A DNA stretch of 64,000 nucleotides from Tritrichomonas musculus (GCA_039105265.1 JAPFFF010000059.1:682001-746000), one strand, 5' to 3'. Positions 49,820 to 63,808 are shown, counted from the stretch's first letter. Notes: generated by a model not told the origin, from the sequence alone. Translations and numbers: made by a program.

Positions 49820-51540
49820 TTAATCTAATGGTTCAAATTGCAGTTGCAGCTGAATCTAATGGTTCAATTGAAGTTGTAGTTTAATCTGATGGTTCAATTG
49901 CAGTTGCAGCTGAATCTGATGGTTCAAATTGCAGTTGCAGCTGAATCTGATGGTTCAATTGCAGTTGTAGTTTAATCTGATAGTTCAATTGCAGTTGTAG
50001 TTTAATCTGATGGTTCAATTGCAGTTGTAGTTTAATCTAATGGTTCAATTTCAGTTGTAGCTTAATCTAATGGTTCAAATTGCAGTTGCAGCTGAATCTA
50101 ATGGTTCAATTGAAGTTGTAGTTTAATCTGATGGTTCAATTGCAGTTGCAGCTGAATCTGATGGTTCAAATTGCAGTTGTAGCTGAATCTAATGGTTCAA
50201 CTGCAGTTGTAGTTTAATCTGATGATTCAACTGCAGTTGTAGCTGAATCTGATGGTTCAAATTGCAGTTGTAGTTTAATCTGATGGTTCAATTGCAGTTG
50301 CAGCTGAATCTGATGGTTCAAATTGCAGTTGTAGCTGAATCTAATGGTTCAACTGCAGTTGTAGTTTAATCTGATGATTCAACTGCAGTTGTAGTTTAAT
50401 CTGATGATTCAAATTGCAGTTGTAGTTTAATCTGATGATTCAAATTGCAGTTGTAGTTTAATCTGATGGTTCAATTTGCAGTTGTAGTTTAATCTGATGG
50501 TTCAAATTGCAGTTGTAGTTTAATCTGATGGTTCAATTGCAGTTGCAGCTGAATCTGATGGTTCAAATTGCAGTTGTAGCTTAATCTAATGGTTCAAATT
50601 GCAGTTGTAGTTTAATCTAATGGTTCAATTTCAGTTGTAGCTTAATCTAATGGTTCAAATTGCAGTTGCAGCTGAATCTAATGGTTCAATTGAAGTTGTA
50701 GTTTAATCTGATGGTTCAATTGCAGTTGCAGCTGAATCTGATGGTTCAAATTGCAGTTGTAGCTGAATCTAATGGTTCAACTGCAGTTGTAGTTTAATCT
50801 GATGATTCAACTGCAGTTGTAGCTGAATCTGATGGTTCAAATTGCAGTTGTAGTTTAATCTGATGGTTCAATTGCAGTTGCAGCTGAATCTGATGGTTCA
50901 AATTGCAGTTATAGCTGAATCTAATGGTTCAACTGCAGTTGTAGTTTAATCTGATGATTCAACTGCAGTTGTAGTTTAATCTGATGATTCAAATTGCAGT
51001 TGTAGTTTAATCTGATGATTCAAATTGCAGTTGTAGTTTAATCTGATGGTTCAATTTGCAGTTGTAGTTTAATCTGATGGTTCAAATTGCAGTTGTAGTT
51101 TAATCTGATGGTTCAATTGCAGTTGCAGCTGAATCTGATGGTTCAAATTGCAGTTTTAGCTGAATCTAATGGTTCAACTGCAGTTGTAGTTTAATCTGAT
51201 GATTCAACTGCAGTTGTAGTTTAATCTGATGGTTCAAATTGCAGTTGTAGTTTAATCTGATGATTCAAATTGCAGTTGTAGTTTAATCTGATGGTTCAAA
51301 TTGCAGTTGCAGCTGAATCTGATGGTTCAATTGCAGTTGTAGTTTAATCTGATAGTTCAATTGCAGTTGTAGTTTAATCTGATGGTTCAATTGCAGTTGT
51401 AGTTTAATCTAATGGTTCAATTTCAGTTGTAGCTTAATCTAATGGTTCAAATTGCAGTTGCAGCTGAATCTAATGGTTCAATTGAAGTTGTAGTTTAATC
51501 TGATGGTTCAATTGCAGTTGCAGCTGAATCTGATGGTTCA
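49816..51540. repeat. Type A satellite domain, start of 6,997-bp unit
   Basis: AATTTCAG pairs near 50,049, 50,629 and 51,420, and TTCAATTTGCAG monomers near 50,473 and 51,053. The first TAGCTTAATC at 49,819 corresponds exactly to those at 56,816 and 63,813, each 6,997 bp apart. Confidence 0.8.
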
Positions 51541-53465
51541 ATTGAAGTTGCAGCTGAATCTAATGGTTCAATTGCAGTTGTAGTTTAATCTGATGGTTCA
51601 AATTGCAGTTGTAGCTGAATCTAATGGTTCAACTGCAGTTGTAGTTTAATCTGATGATTCAACTGCAGTTGTAGTTTAATCTGATGGTTCAATTGCAGTT
51701 GTAGTTTAATCTAATGGTTCAAATTGCAGTTGTAGCTGAATCTGATGGTTCAAATTGCAGTTGTAGTTTAATCTAATGGTTCAAATTGCAGTTGTAGCTG
51801 AATCTGATGGTTCAAATTGCAGTTGTAGTTTAATCTGATGGTTCAATTGCAGTTGTAGTTTAATCTAATGGTTCAAATTGCAGTTGCAGCTGAATCTAAT
51901 GGTTCAATTCCAGTTGTAGTTTAATCTGATGGTTCAAATTGCAGTTGCAGCTGAATCTAATGGTTCAATTGCAGTTGTAGTTTAATCTGATGGTTCAATT
52001 GCAGTTGCAGCTGAATCTGATGGTTCAATTGCAGTTGTAGTTTAATCTGATGGTTCAATTGCAGTTGTAGCTGAATCTGATGGTTCAATTGAAGTTGCAG
52101 CTGAATCTAATGGTTCAATTGCAGTTGTAGTTTAATCTGATGGTTCAAATTGCAGTTGTAGCTGAATCTGATGGTTCAAATTGCAGTTGCAGTTTAATCT
52201 GATAATTCAATTGCAGTTGTAGTTTAATCTGATGGTTCAATTGCAGTTGTAGCTGAATCTGATGGTTCAATTGCAGTTGTAGTTTAATCTGATGGTTCAA
52301 TTGAAGTTGCAGCTGAATCTAATGGTTCAATTGCAGTTGTAGTTTAATCTGATGGTTCAAATTGCAGTTGTAGCTGAATCTGATGGTTCAAATTGCAGTT
52401 GTAGCTGAATCTGATGGTTCAAATTGCAGTTGTAGCTGAATCTGATGGTTCAATTGCAGTTGTAGTTTAATCTGATGGTTCAAATTGCAGTTGTAGCTGA
52501 ATCTGATGGTTCAAATTGCAGTTGTAGTTTAATCTGATGGTTCAAATTGCAGTTGTAGTTTAATCTGATGATTCAAATTGCAGTTGTAGTTTAATCTGAT
52601 GGTTCAAATTGCAGTTGCAGCTGAATCTAATGGTTCAATTGCAGTTGTAGTTTAATCTGATGGTTCAATTGCAGTTGCAGCTGAATCTGATGGTTCAATT
52701 GCAGTTGTAGTTTAATCTGATGGTTCAATTGCAGTTGTAGTTTAATCTGATGGTTCAATTGAAGTTGCAGCTGAATCTGATGGTTCAATTGCAGTTGTAG
52801 TTTAATCTGATGGTTCAAATTGCAGTTGTAGCTGAATCTGATGGTTCAAATTGCAGTTGTAGTTTAATCTGATAATTCAATTGCAGTTGTAGTTTAATCT
52901 GATGGTTCAATTGCAGTTGTAGTTTAATCTGATGGTTCAATTGCAGTTGTAGCTGAATCTGATGGTTCAAATTGCAGTTGTAGTTTAATCTGATGGTTCA
53001 ATTGCAGTTGTAGCTGAATCTGATGGTTCAATTGCAGTTGTAGTTTAATCTGATGGTTCAATTGAAGTTGCAGCTGAATCTAATGGTTCAATTGCAGTTG
53101 TAGTTTAATCTGATGGTTCAAATTGCAGTTGTAGCTGAATCTGATGGTTCAAATTGCAGTTGTAGCTGAATCTGATGGTTCAAATTGCAGTTGTAGCTGA
53201 ATCTGATGGTTCAACTGCAGTTGTAGTTTAATCTGATGGTTCAATTGCAGTTGTAGTTTAATCTGATGGTTCAAATTGCAGTTGTAGCTGAATCTGATAA
53301 TTCAATTGCAGTTGTAGTTTAATCTGATGGTTCAATTGCAGTTGTAGCTGAATCTGATGGTTCAATTGCAGTTGTAGTTTAATCTGATGGTTCAAATTGC
53401 AGTTGTAGCTGAATCTGATGGTTCAATTGCAGTTGTAGTTTAATCTGATGGTTCAATTGCAGTTG
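51541..53465. repeat. Type B satellite domain
   Basis: TTCCAG marker at 51,908, the rare CAGTTTAATC near 52,190, and TGATAATTC near 52,201, 52,870 and 53,296. The identical arrangement recurs 6,997 bp later. Confidence 0.78.
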
Positions 53466-56400
53466 TAGTTTAATCTGATGATTCAAATTGCAGTTGTAGT
53501 TTAATCTGATGGTTCAAATTGCAGTTGCAGCTGAATCTGATGGTTCAATTGCAGTTGTAGTTTAATCTGATAGTTCAATTGCAGTTGTAGTTTAATCTGA
53601 TGGTTCAATTGCAGTTGTAGTTTAATCTAATGGTTCAATTTCAGTTGTAGCTTAATCTAATGGTTCAAATTGCAGTTGCAGCTGAATCTAATGGTTCAAT
53701 TGAAGTTGTAGTTTAATCTGATGGTTCAATTGCAGTTGCAGCTGAATCTGATGGTTCAAATTGCAGTTGTAGCTGAATCTAATGGTTCAACTGCAGTTGT
53801 AGTTTAATCTGATGATTCAACTGCAGTTGTAGTTTAATCTGATGGTTCAATTGCAGTTGTAGTTTAATCTGATGATTCAAATTGCAGTTGCAGCTGAATC
53901 TGATGGTTCAAATTGCAGTTACAGCTGAATCTAATGGTTCAACTGCAGTTGTAGTTTAATCTGATGATTCAACTGCAGTTGTAGTTTAATCTGATGATTC
54001 AAATTGCAGTTGTAGTTTAATCTGATGATTCAAATTGCAGTTGCAGCTGAATCTGATGGTTCAAATTGCAGTTACAGCTGAATCTAATGGTTCAAATTGC
54101 AGTTGTAGCTGAATCTGATGGTTCAAATTGCAGTTGTAGTTTAATCTGATGGTTCAATTGCAGTTGTAGTTTAATCTGATGGTTCAAATTGCAGTTGTAG
54201 TTTAATCTGATGATTCAAATTGCAGTTGTAGTTTAATCTGATGGTTCAATTGCAGTTGTAGTTTAATCTGATGGTTCAACTGCAGTTGTAGTTTAATCTG
54301 ATGGTTCAAATTGCAGTTTTAGCTGAATCTAATGGTTCAACTGCAGTTGTAGTTTAATCTGATGATTCAACTGCAGTTGTAGTTTAATCTGATGGTTCAA
54401 ATTGCAGTTGTAGTTTAATCTGATGATTCAAATTGCAGTTGTAGTTTAATCTGATGGTTCAAATTGCAGTTGCAGCTGAATCTGATGGTTCAATTGCAGT
54501 TGTAGTTTAATCTGATAGTTCAATTGCAGTTGTAGTTTAATCTGATAGTTCAATTGCAGTTGTAGTTTAATCTGATGGTTCAATTGCAGTTGTAGTTTAA
54601 TCTGATGGTTCAATTGCAGTTGTAGTTTAATCTGATGGTTCAAATTGCAGTTGTAGTTTAATCTGATGATTCAAATTGCAGTTGTAGTTTAATCTGATGG
54701 TTCAATTGCAGTTGTAGTTTAATCTGATGATTCAACTGCAGTTGTAGTTTAATCTGATGGTTCAAATTGCAGTTTTAGCTGAATCTAATGGTTCAACTGC
54801 AGTTGTAGTTTAATCTGATGATTCAACTGCAGTTGTAGTTTAATCTGATGGTTCAAATTGCAGTTGTAGTTTAATCTGATGATTCAAATTGCAGTTGTAG
54901 TTTAATCTGATGGTTCAAATTGCAGTTGCAGCTGAATCTGATGGTTCAATTGCAGTTGTAGTTTAATCTGATAGTTCAATTGCAGTTGTAGTTTAATCTG
55001 ATGGTTCAATTGCAGTTGTAGTTTAATCTAATGGTTCAATTTCAGTTGTAGCTTAATCTAATGGTTCAAATTGCAGTTGCAGCTGAATCTAATGGTTCAA
55101 TTGAAGTTGTAGTTTAATCTGATGGTTCAATTGCAGTTGCAGCTGAATCTGATGGTTCAAATTGCAGTTGTAGCTGAATCTAATGGTTCAACTGCAGTTG
55201 TAGTTTAATCTGATGATTCAACTGCAGTTGTAGTTTAATCTGATGGTTCAATTGCAGTTGTAGTTTAATCTAATGGTTCAATTTCAGTTGTAGCTTAATC
55301 TAATGGTTCAAATTGCAGTTGCAGCTGAATCTAATGGTTCAATTGAAGTTGTAGTTTAATCTGATGGTTCAATTGCAGTTGCAGCTGAATCTGATGGTTC
55401 AAATTGCAGTTGTAGCTGAATCTAATGGTTCAACTGCAGTTGTAGTTTAATCTGATGATTCAACTGCAGTTGTAGTTTAATCTGATGGTTCAATTGCAAT
55501 TGTAGTTTAATCTAATGGTTCAAATTGCAGTTGTAGCTGAATCTGATGGTTCAAATTGCAGTTGTAGTTTAATCTGATGGTTCAATTGCAGTTGTAGTTT
55601 AATCTGATGGTTCAACTGCAGTTGTAGTTTAATCTGATGGTTCAAATTGCAGTTGTAGTTTAATCTGATGATTCAAATTGCAGTTGTAGTTTAATCTGAT
55701 GGTTCAAATTGCAGTTGCAGCTGAATCTGATGGTTCAATTGCAGTTGTAGTTTAATCTGATAGTTCAATTGCAGTTGTAGTTTAATCTGATGGTTCAATT
55801 GCAGTTGTAGTTTAATCTGATAGTTCAATTGCAGTTGTAGTTTAATCTGATGGTTCAATTGCAGTTGTAGTTTAATCTGATGGTTCAATTGCAGTTGTAG
55901 TTTAATCTGATGGTTCAAATTGCAGTTGTAGTTTAATCTGATGATTCAAATTGCAGTTGTAGTTTAATCTGATGGTTCAATTGCAGTTGTAGTTTAATCT
56001 GATGATTCAACTGCAGTTGTAGTTTAATCTGATGATTCAACTGCAGTTGTAGTTTAATCTGATGGTTCAAATTGCAGTTGTAGTTTAATCTGATGATTCA
56101 AATTGCAGTTGTAGTTTAATCTGATGGTTCAAATTGCAGTTGCAGCTGAATCTGATGGTTCAATTGCAGTTGTAGTTTAATCTGATAGTTCAATTGCAGT
56201 TGTAGTTTAATCTGATGGTTCAATTGCAGTTGTAGTTTAATCTAATGGTTCAATTTCAGTTGTAGCTTAATCTAATGGTTCAAATTGCAGTTGCAGCTGA
56301 ATCTAATGGTTCAATTGAAGTTGTAGTTTAATCTGATGGTTCAATTGCAGTTGCAGCTGAATCTGATGGTTCAAATTGCAGTTGTAGCTGAATCTAATGG

Positions 56401-58535
56401 TTCAACTGCAGTTGTAGTTTAATCTGATGATTCAACTGCAGTTGTAGCTGAATCTGATGGTTCAAATTGCAGTTGTAGTTTAATCTGATGGTTCAATTGC
56501 AGTTGCAGCTGAATCTGATGGTTCAAATTGCAGTTGTAGCTGAATCTAATGGTTCAACTGCAGTTGTAGTTTAATCTGATGATTCAAATTGCAGTTGTAG
56601 TTTAATCTGATGATTCAAATTGCAGTTGTAGTTTAATCTGATGGTTCAATTTGCAGTTGTAGTTTAATCTGATGGTTCAAATTGCAGTTGTAGTTTAATC
56701 TGATGGTTCAATTGCAGTTGCAGCTGAATCTGATGGTTCAAATTGCAGTTGTAGCTTAATCTAATGGTTCAAATTGCAGTTGTAGTTTAATCTAATGGTT
56801 CAATTTCAGTTGTAGCTTAATCTAATGGTTCAAATTGCAGTTGCAGCTGAATCTAATGGTTCAATTGAAGTTGTAGTTTAATCTGATGGTTCAATTGCAG
56901 TTGCAGCTGAATCTGATGGTTCAAATTGCAGTTGCAGCTGAATCTGATGGTTCAATTGCAGTTGTAGTTTAATCTGATAGTTCAATTGCAGTTGTAGTTT
57001 AATCTGATGGTTCAATTGCAGTTGTAGTTTAATCTAATGGTTCAATTTCAGTTGTAGCTTAATCTAATGGTTCAAATTGCAGTTGCAGCTGAATCTAATG
57101 GTTCAATTGAAGTTGTAGTTTAATCTGATGGTTCAATTGCAGTTGCAGCTGAATCTGATGGTTCAAATTGCAGTTGTAGCTGAATCTAATGGTTCAACTG
57201 CAGTTGTAGTTTAATCTGATGATTCAACTGCAGTTGTAGCTGAATCTGATGGTTCAAATTGCAGTTGTAGTTTAATCTGATGGTTCAATTGCAGTTGCAG
57301 CTGAATCTGATGGTTCAAATTGCAGTTGTAGCTGAATCTAATGGTTCAACTGCAGTTGTAGTTTAATCTGATGATTCAACTGCAGTTGTAGTTTAATCTG
57401 ATGATTCAAATTGCAGTTGTAGTTTAATCTGATGATTCAAATTGCAGTTGTAGTTTAATCTGATGGTTCAATTTGCAGTTGTAGTTTAATCTGATGGTTC
57501 AAATTGCAGTTGTAGTTTAATCTGATGGTTCAATTGCAGTTGCAGCTGAATCTGATGGTTCAAATTGCAGTTGTAGCTTAATCTAATGGTTCAAATTGCA
57601 GTTGTAGTTTAATCTAATGGTTCAATTTCAGTTGTAGCTTAATCTAATGGTTCAAATTGCAGTTGCAGCTGAATCTAATGGTTCAATTGAAGTTGTAGTT
57701 TAATCTGATGGTTCAATTGCAGTTGCAGCTGAATCTGATGGTTCAAATTGCAGTTGTAGCTGAATCTAATGGTTCAACTGCAGTTGTAGTTTAATCTGAT
57801 GATTCAACTGCAGTTGTAGCTGAATCTGATGGTTCAAATTGCAGTTGTAGTTTAATCTGATGGTTCAATTGCAGTTGCAGCTGAATCTGATGGTTCAAAT
57901 TGCAGTTATAGCTGAATCTAATGGTTCAACTGCAGTTGTAGTTTAATCTGATGATTCAACTGCAGTTGTAGTTTAATCTGATGATTCAAATTGCAGTTGT
58001 AGTTTAATCTGATGATTCAAATTGCAGTTGTAGTTTAATCTGATGGTTCAATTTGCAGTTGTAGTTTAATCTGATGGTTCAAATTGCAGTTGTAGTTTAA
58101 TCTGATGGTTCAATTGCAGTTGCAGCTGAATCTGATGGTTCAAATTGCAGTTTTAGCTGAATCTAATGGTTCAACTGCAGTTGTAGTTTAATCTGATGAT
58201 TCAACTGCAGTTGTAGTTTAATCTGATGGTTCAAATTGCAGTTGTAGTTTAATCTGATGATTCAAATTGCAGTTGTAGTTTAATCTGATGGTTCAAATTG
58301 CAGTTGCAGCTGAATCTGATGGTTCAATTGCAGTTGTAGTTTAATCTGATAGTTCAATTGCAGTTGTAGTTTAATCTGATGGTTCAATTGCAGTTGTAGT
58401 TTAATCTAATGGTTCAATTTCAGTTGTAGCTTAATCTAATGGTTCAAATTGCAGTTGCAGCTGAATCTAATGGTTCAATTGAAGTTGTAGTTTAATCTGA
58501 TGGTTCAATTGCAGTTGCAGCTGAATCTGATGGTT
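53466..58535. repeat. Type A satellite domain
   Basis: AATTTCAG pairs near 53,639, 55,040, 55,282, 56,254, 56,804, 57,046, 57,626 and 58,427, and a CAATTGCAATTG core near 55,490. From 53,893 it is collinear with 27,560 onward. The boundary between the two 6,997-bp copies (about 56,812) lies inside it. Confidence 0.78.
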
Positions 58536-61500
58536 CAATTGAAGTTGCAGCTGAATCTAATGGTTCAATTGCAGTTGTAGTTTAATCTGATGGTTCAAAT
58601 TGCAGTTGTAGCTGAATCTAATGGTTCAACTGCAGTTGTAGTTTAATCTGATGATTCAACTGCAGTTGTAGTTTAATCTGATGGTTCAATTGCAGTTGTA
58701 GTTTAATCTAATGGTTCAAATTGCAGTTGTAGCTGAATCTGATGGTTCAAATTGCAGTTGTAGTTTAATCTAATGGTTCAAATTGCAGTTGTAGCTGAAT
58801 CTGATGGTTCAAATTGCAGTTGTAGTTTAATCTGATGGTTCAATTGCAGTTGTAGTTTAATCTAATGGTTCAAATTGCAGTTGCAGCTGAATCTAATGGT
58901 TCAATTCCAGTTGTAGTTTAATCTGATGGTTCAAATTGCAGTTGCAGCTGAATCTAATGGTTCAATTGCAGTTGTAGTTTAATCTGATGGTTCAATTGCA
59001 GTTGCAGCTGAATCTGATGGTTCAATTGCAGTTGTAGTTTAATCTGATGGTTCAATTGCAGTTGTAGCTGAATCTGATGGTTCAATTGAAGTTGCAGCTG
59101 AATCTAATGGTTCAATTGCAGTTGTAGTTTAATCTGATGGTTCAAATTGCAGTTGTAGCTGAATCTGATGGTTCAAATTGCAGTTGCAGTTTAATCTGAT
59201 AATTCAATTGCAGTTGTAGTTTAATCTGATGGTTCAATTGCAGTTGTAGCTGAATCTGATGGTTCAATTGCAGTTGTAGTTTAATCTGATGGTTCAATTG
59301 AAGTTGCAGCTGAATCTAATGGTTCAATTGCAGTTGTAGTTTAATCTGATGGTTCAAATTGCAGTTGTAGCTGAATCTGATGGTTCAAATTGCAGTTGTA
59401 GCTGAATCTGATGGTTCAAATTGCAGTTGTAGCTGAATCTGATGGTTCAATTGCAGTTGTAGTTTAATCTGATGGTTCAAATTGCAGTTGTAGCTGAATC
59501 TGATGGTTCAAATTGCAGTTGTAGTTTAATCTGATGGTTCAAATTGCAGTTGTAGTTTAATCTGATGATTCAAATTGCAGTTGTAGTTTAATCTGATGGT
59601 TCAAATTGCAGTTGCAGCTGAATCTAATGGTTCAATTGCAGTTGTAGTTTAATCTGATGGTTCAATTGCAGTTGCAGCTGAATCTGATGGTTCAATTGCA
59701 GTTGTAGTTTAATCTGATGGTTCAATTGCAGTTGTAGTTTAATCTGATGGTTCAATTGAAGTTGCAGCTGAATCTGATGGTTCAATTGCAGTTGTAGTTT
59801 AATCTGATGGTTCAAATTGCAGTTGTAGCTGAATCTGATGGTTCAAATTGCAGTTGTAGTTTAATCTGATAATTCAATTGCAGTTGTAGTTTAATCTGAT
59901 GGTTCAATTGCAGTTGTAGTTTAATCTGATGGTTCAATTGCAGTTGTAGCTGAATCTGATGGTTCAAATTGCAGTTGTAGTTTAATCTGATGGTTCAATT
60001 GCAGTTGTAGCTGAATCTGATGGTTCAATTGCAGTTGTAGTTTAATCTGATGGTTCAATTGAAGTTGCAGCTGAATCTAATGGTTCAATTGCAGTTGTAG
60101 TTTAATCTGATGGTTCAAATTGCAGTTGTAGCTGAATCTGATGGTTCAAATTGCAGTTGTAGCTGAATCTGATGGTTCAAATTGCAGTTGTAGCTGAATC
60201 TGATGGTTCAACTGCAGTTGTAGTTTAATCTGATGGTTCAATTGCAGTTGTAGTTTAATCTGATGGTTCAAATTGCAGTTGTAGCTGAATCTGATAATTC
60301 AATTGCAGTTGTAGTTTAATCTGATGGTTCAATTGCAGTTGTAGCTGAATCTGATGGTTCAATTGCAGTTGTAGTTTAATCTGATGGTTCAAATTGCAGT
60401 TGTAGCTGAATCTGATGGTTCAATTGCAGTTGTAGTTTAATCTGATGGTTCAATTGCAGTTGTAGTTTAATCTGATGATTCAAATTGCAGTTGTAGTTTA
60501 ATCTGATGGTTCAAATTGCAGTTGCAGCTGAATCTGATGGTTCAATTGCAGTTGTAGTTTAATCTGATAGTTCAATTGCAGTTGTAGTTTAATCTGATGG
60601 TTCAATTGCAGTTGTAGTTTAATCTAATGGTTCAATTTCAGTTGTAGCTTAATCTAATGGTTCAAATTGCAGTTGCAGCTGAATCTAATGGTTCAATTGA
60701 AGTTGTAGTTTAATCTGATGGTTCAATTGCAGTTGCAGCTGAATCTGATGGTTCAAATTGCAGTTGTAGCTGAATCTAATGGTTCAACTGCAGTTGTAGT
60801 TTAATCTGATGATTCAACTGCAGTTGTAGTTTAATCTGATGGTTCAATTGCAGTTGTAGTTTAATCTGATGATTCAAATTGCAGTTGCAGCTGAATCTGA
60901 TGGTTCAAATTGCAGTTACAGCTGAATCTAATGGTTCAACTGCAGTTGTAGTTTAATCTGATGATTCAACTGCAGTTGTAGTTTAATCTGATGATTCAAA
61001 TTGCAGTTGTAGTTTAATCTGATGATTCAAATTGCAGTTGCAGCTGAATCTGATGGTTCAAATTGCAGTTACAGCTGAATCTAATGGTTCAAATTGCAGT
61101 TGTAGCTGAATCTGATGGTTCAAATTGCAGTTGTAGTTTAATCTGATGGTTCAATTGCAGTTGTAGTTTAATCTGATGGTTCAAATTGCAGTTGTAGTTT
61201 AATCTGATGATTCAAATTGCAGTTGTAGTTTAATCTGATGGTTCAATTGCAGTTGTAGTTTAATCTGATGGTTCAACTGCAGTTGTAGTTTAATCTGATG
61301 GTTCAAATTGCAGTTTTAGCTGAATCTAATGGTTCAACTGCAGTTGTAGTTTAATCTGATGATTCAACTGCAGTTGTAGTTTAATCTGATGGTTCAAATT
61401 GCAGTTGTAGTTTAATCTGATGATTCAAATTGCAGTTGTAGTTTAATCTGATGGTTCAAATTGCAGTTGCAGCTGAATCTGATGGTTCAATTGCAGTTGT

Positions 61501-62688
61501 AGTTTAATCTGATAGTTCAATTGCAGTTGTAGTTTAATCTGATAGTTCAATTGCAGTTGTAGTTTAATCTGATGGTTCAATTGCAGTTGTAGTTTAATCT
61601 GATGGTTCAATTGCAGTTGTAGTTTAATCTGATGGTTCAAATTGCAGTTGTAGTTTAATCTGATGATTCAAATTGCAGTTGTAGTTTAATCTGATGGTTC
61701 AATTGCAGTTGTAGTTTAATCTGATGATTCAACTGCAGTTGTAGTTTAATCTGATGGTTCAAATTGCAGTTTTAGCTGAATCTAATGGTTCAACTGCAGT
61801 TGTAGTTTAATCTGATGATTCAACTGCAGTTGTAGTTTAATCTGATGGTTCAAATTGCAGTTGTAGTTTAATCTGATGATTCAAATTGCAGTTGTAGTTT
61901 AATCTGATGGTTCAAATTGCAGTTGCAGCTGAATCTGATGGTTCAATTGCAGTTGTAGTTTAATCTGATAGTTCAATTGCAGTTGTAGTTTAATCTGATG
62001 GTTCAATTGCAGTTGTAGTTTAATCTAATGGTTCAATTTCAGTTGTAGCTTAATCTAATGGTTCAAATTGCAGTTGCAGCTGAATCTAATGGTTCAATTG
62101 AAGTTGTAGTTTAATCTGATGGTTCAATTGCAGTTGCAGCTGAATCTGATGGTTCAAATTGCAGTTGTAGCTGAATCTAATGGTTCAACTGCAGTTGTAG
62201 TTTAATCTGATGATTCAACTGCAGTTGTAGTTTAATCTGATGGTTCAATTGCAGTTGTAGTTTAATCTAATGGTTCAATTTCAGTTGTAGCTTAATCTAA
62301 TGGTTCAAATTGCAGTTGCAGCTGAATCTAATGGTTCAATTGAAGTTGTAGTTTAATCTGATGGTTCAATTGCAGTTGCAGCTGAATCTGATGGTTCAAA
62401 TTGCAGTTGTAGCTGAATCTAATGGTTCAACTGCAGTTGTAGTTTAATCTGATGATTCAACTGCAGTTGTAGTTTAATCTGATGGTTCAATTGCAATTGT
62501 AGTTTAATCTAATGGTTCAAATTGCAGTTGTAGCTGAATCTGATGGTTCAAATTGCAGTTGTAGTTTAATCTGATGGTTCAATTGCAGTTGTAGTTTAAT
62601 CTGATGGTTCAACTGCAGTTGTAGTTTAATCTGATGGTTCAAATTGCAGTTGTAGTTTAATCTGATGATTCAAATTGCAGTTGTAGTT
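53893..62688. repeat. 8.8-kb block also present at 27,560-36,325
   Basis: Partner of the 27.6-kb block. It spans the border between the two 6,997-bp copies, so the roughly 7-kb periodicity already existed in the shared ancestor of both loci. Consistent with this, 28,113 to 35,080 is 6,967 bp, one monomer short of 6,997. Confidence 0.82.
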
Positions 62689-63808
62689 TAATCTGATGGT
62701 TCAAATTGCAGTTGCAGCTGAATCTGATGGTTCAATTGCAGTTGTAGTTTAATCTGATAGTTCAATTGCAGTTGTAGTTTAATCTGATGGTTCAATTGCA
62801 GTTGTAGTTTAATCTGATAGTTCAATTGCAGTTGTAGTTTAATCTGATGGTTCAATTGCAGTTGTAGTTTAATCTGATGGTTCAATTGCAGTTGTAGTTT
62901 AATCTGATGGTTCAAATTGCAGTTGTAGTTTAATCTGATGATTCAAATTGCAGTTGTAGTTTAATCTGATGGTTCAATTGCAGTTGTAGTTTAATCTGAT
63001 GATTCAACTGCAGTTGTAGTTTAATCTGATGATTCAACTGCAGTTGTAGTTTAATCTGATGGTTCAAATTGCAGTTGTAGTTTAATCTGATGATTCAAAT
63101 TGCAGTTGTAGTTTAATCTGATGGTTCAAATTGCAGTTGCAGCTGAATCTGATGGTTCAATTGCAGTTGTAGTTTAATCTGATAGTTCAATTGCAGTTGT
63201 AGTTTAATCTGATGGTTCAATTGCAGTTGTAGTTTAATCTAATGGTTCAATTTCAGTTGTAGCTTAATCTAATGGTTCAAATTGCAGTTGCAGCTGAATC
63301 TAATGGTTCAATTGAAGTTGTAGTTTAATCTGATGGTTCAATTGCAGTTGCAGCTGAATCTGATGGTTCAAATTGCAGTTGTAGCTGAATCTAATGGTTC
63401 AACTGCAGTTGTAGTTTAATCTGATGATTCAACTGCAGTTGTAGCTGAATCTGATGGTTCAAATTGCAGTTGTAGTTTAATCTGATGGTTCAATTGCAGT
63501 TGCAGCTGAATCTGATGGTTCAAATTGCAGTTGTAGCTGAATCTAATGGTTCAACTGCAGTTGTAGTTTAATCTGATGATTCAAATTGCAGTTGTAGTTT
63601 AATCTGATGATTCAAATTGCAGTTGTAGTTTAATCTGATGGTTCAATTTGCAGTTGTAGTTTAATCTGATGGTTCAAATTGCAGTTGTAGTTTAATCTGA
63701 TGGTTCAATTGCAGTTGCAGCTGAATCTGATGGTTCAAATTGCAGTTGTAGCTTAATCTAATGGTTCAAATTGCAGTTGTAGTTTAATCTAATGGTTCAA
63801 TTTCAGTT
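56812..63808. repeat. 6,997-bp tandem unit, copy 2
   Basis: Second tandem copy, immediately adjacent. Its domain order is the same as in copy 1: A (start), B with TTCCAG at 58,905, then a long A with the 65- and 75-codon minus-frame runs. The exact preservation of all marker offsets implies very recent duplication or strong homogenisation. Confidence 0.9.
58536..60470. repeat. Type B satellite domain
   Basis: TTCCAG marker at 58,905, the rare CAGTTTAATC near 59,188, and TGATAATTC near 59,198, 59,867 and 60,293. It is the second copy of 51,541-53,465. Confidence 0.78.

Larger units (their letters stand above)
49815..56811. repeat. 6,997-bp tandem unit, copy 1
   Basis: Marker monomers in this interval recur at exactly +6,997: TAGCTTAATC (49,819 to 56,816), TTCCAG (51,908 to 58,905), and the long 30-bp runs at 52,627, 54,446 and 55,691 (to 59,624, 61,443 and 62,688). 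Left of about 49,815 the match stops: 49,801 onward reads TTCAAATTGCAG where 56,799 onward reads TTCAATTTCAG. I saw no point difference at the positions I compared. Confidence 0.9.

Noticed and set aside
2256-62915. Thirty-one minus-strand open frames of 61-75 codons (for example 2,256-2,447, 5,412-5,639, 8,071-8,256, 17,118-17,309, 45,570-45,797, 62,688-62,915)
   Set aside because: Each is only a run of 30-bp monomers between two 31-bp monomers and encodes the same decapeptide repeat. Start and stop are set by the satellite itself, with no promoter, conserved end or codon signal. I list them as by-products, not genes.
49815-63808. The 6,997-bp repeat as a pure assembly error
   Set aside because: It cannot be excluded from sequence alone, but looser copies of the same unit at 27-42 kb, with independent monomer changes, show that the unit is real. 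Only the exact number of copies stays uncertain.
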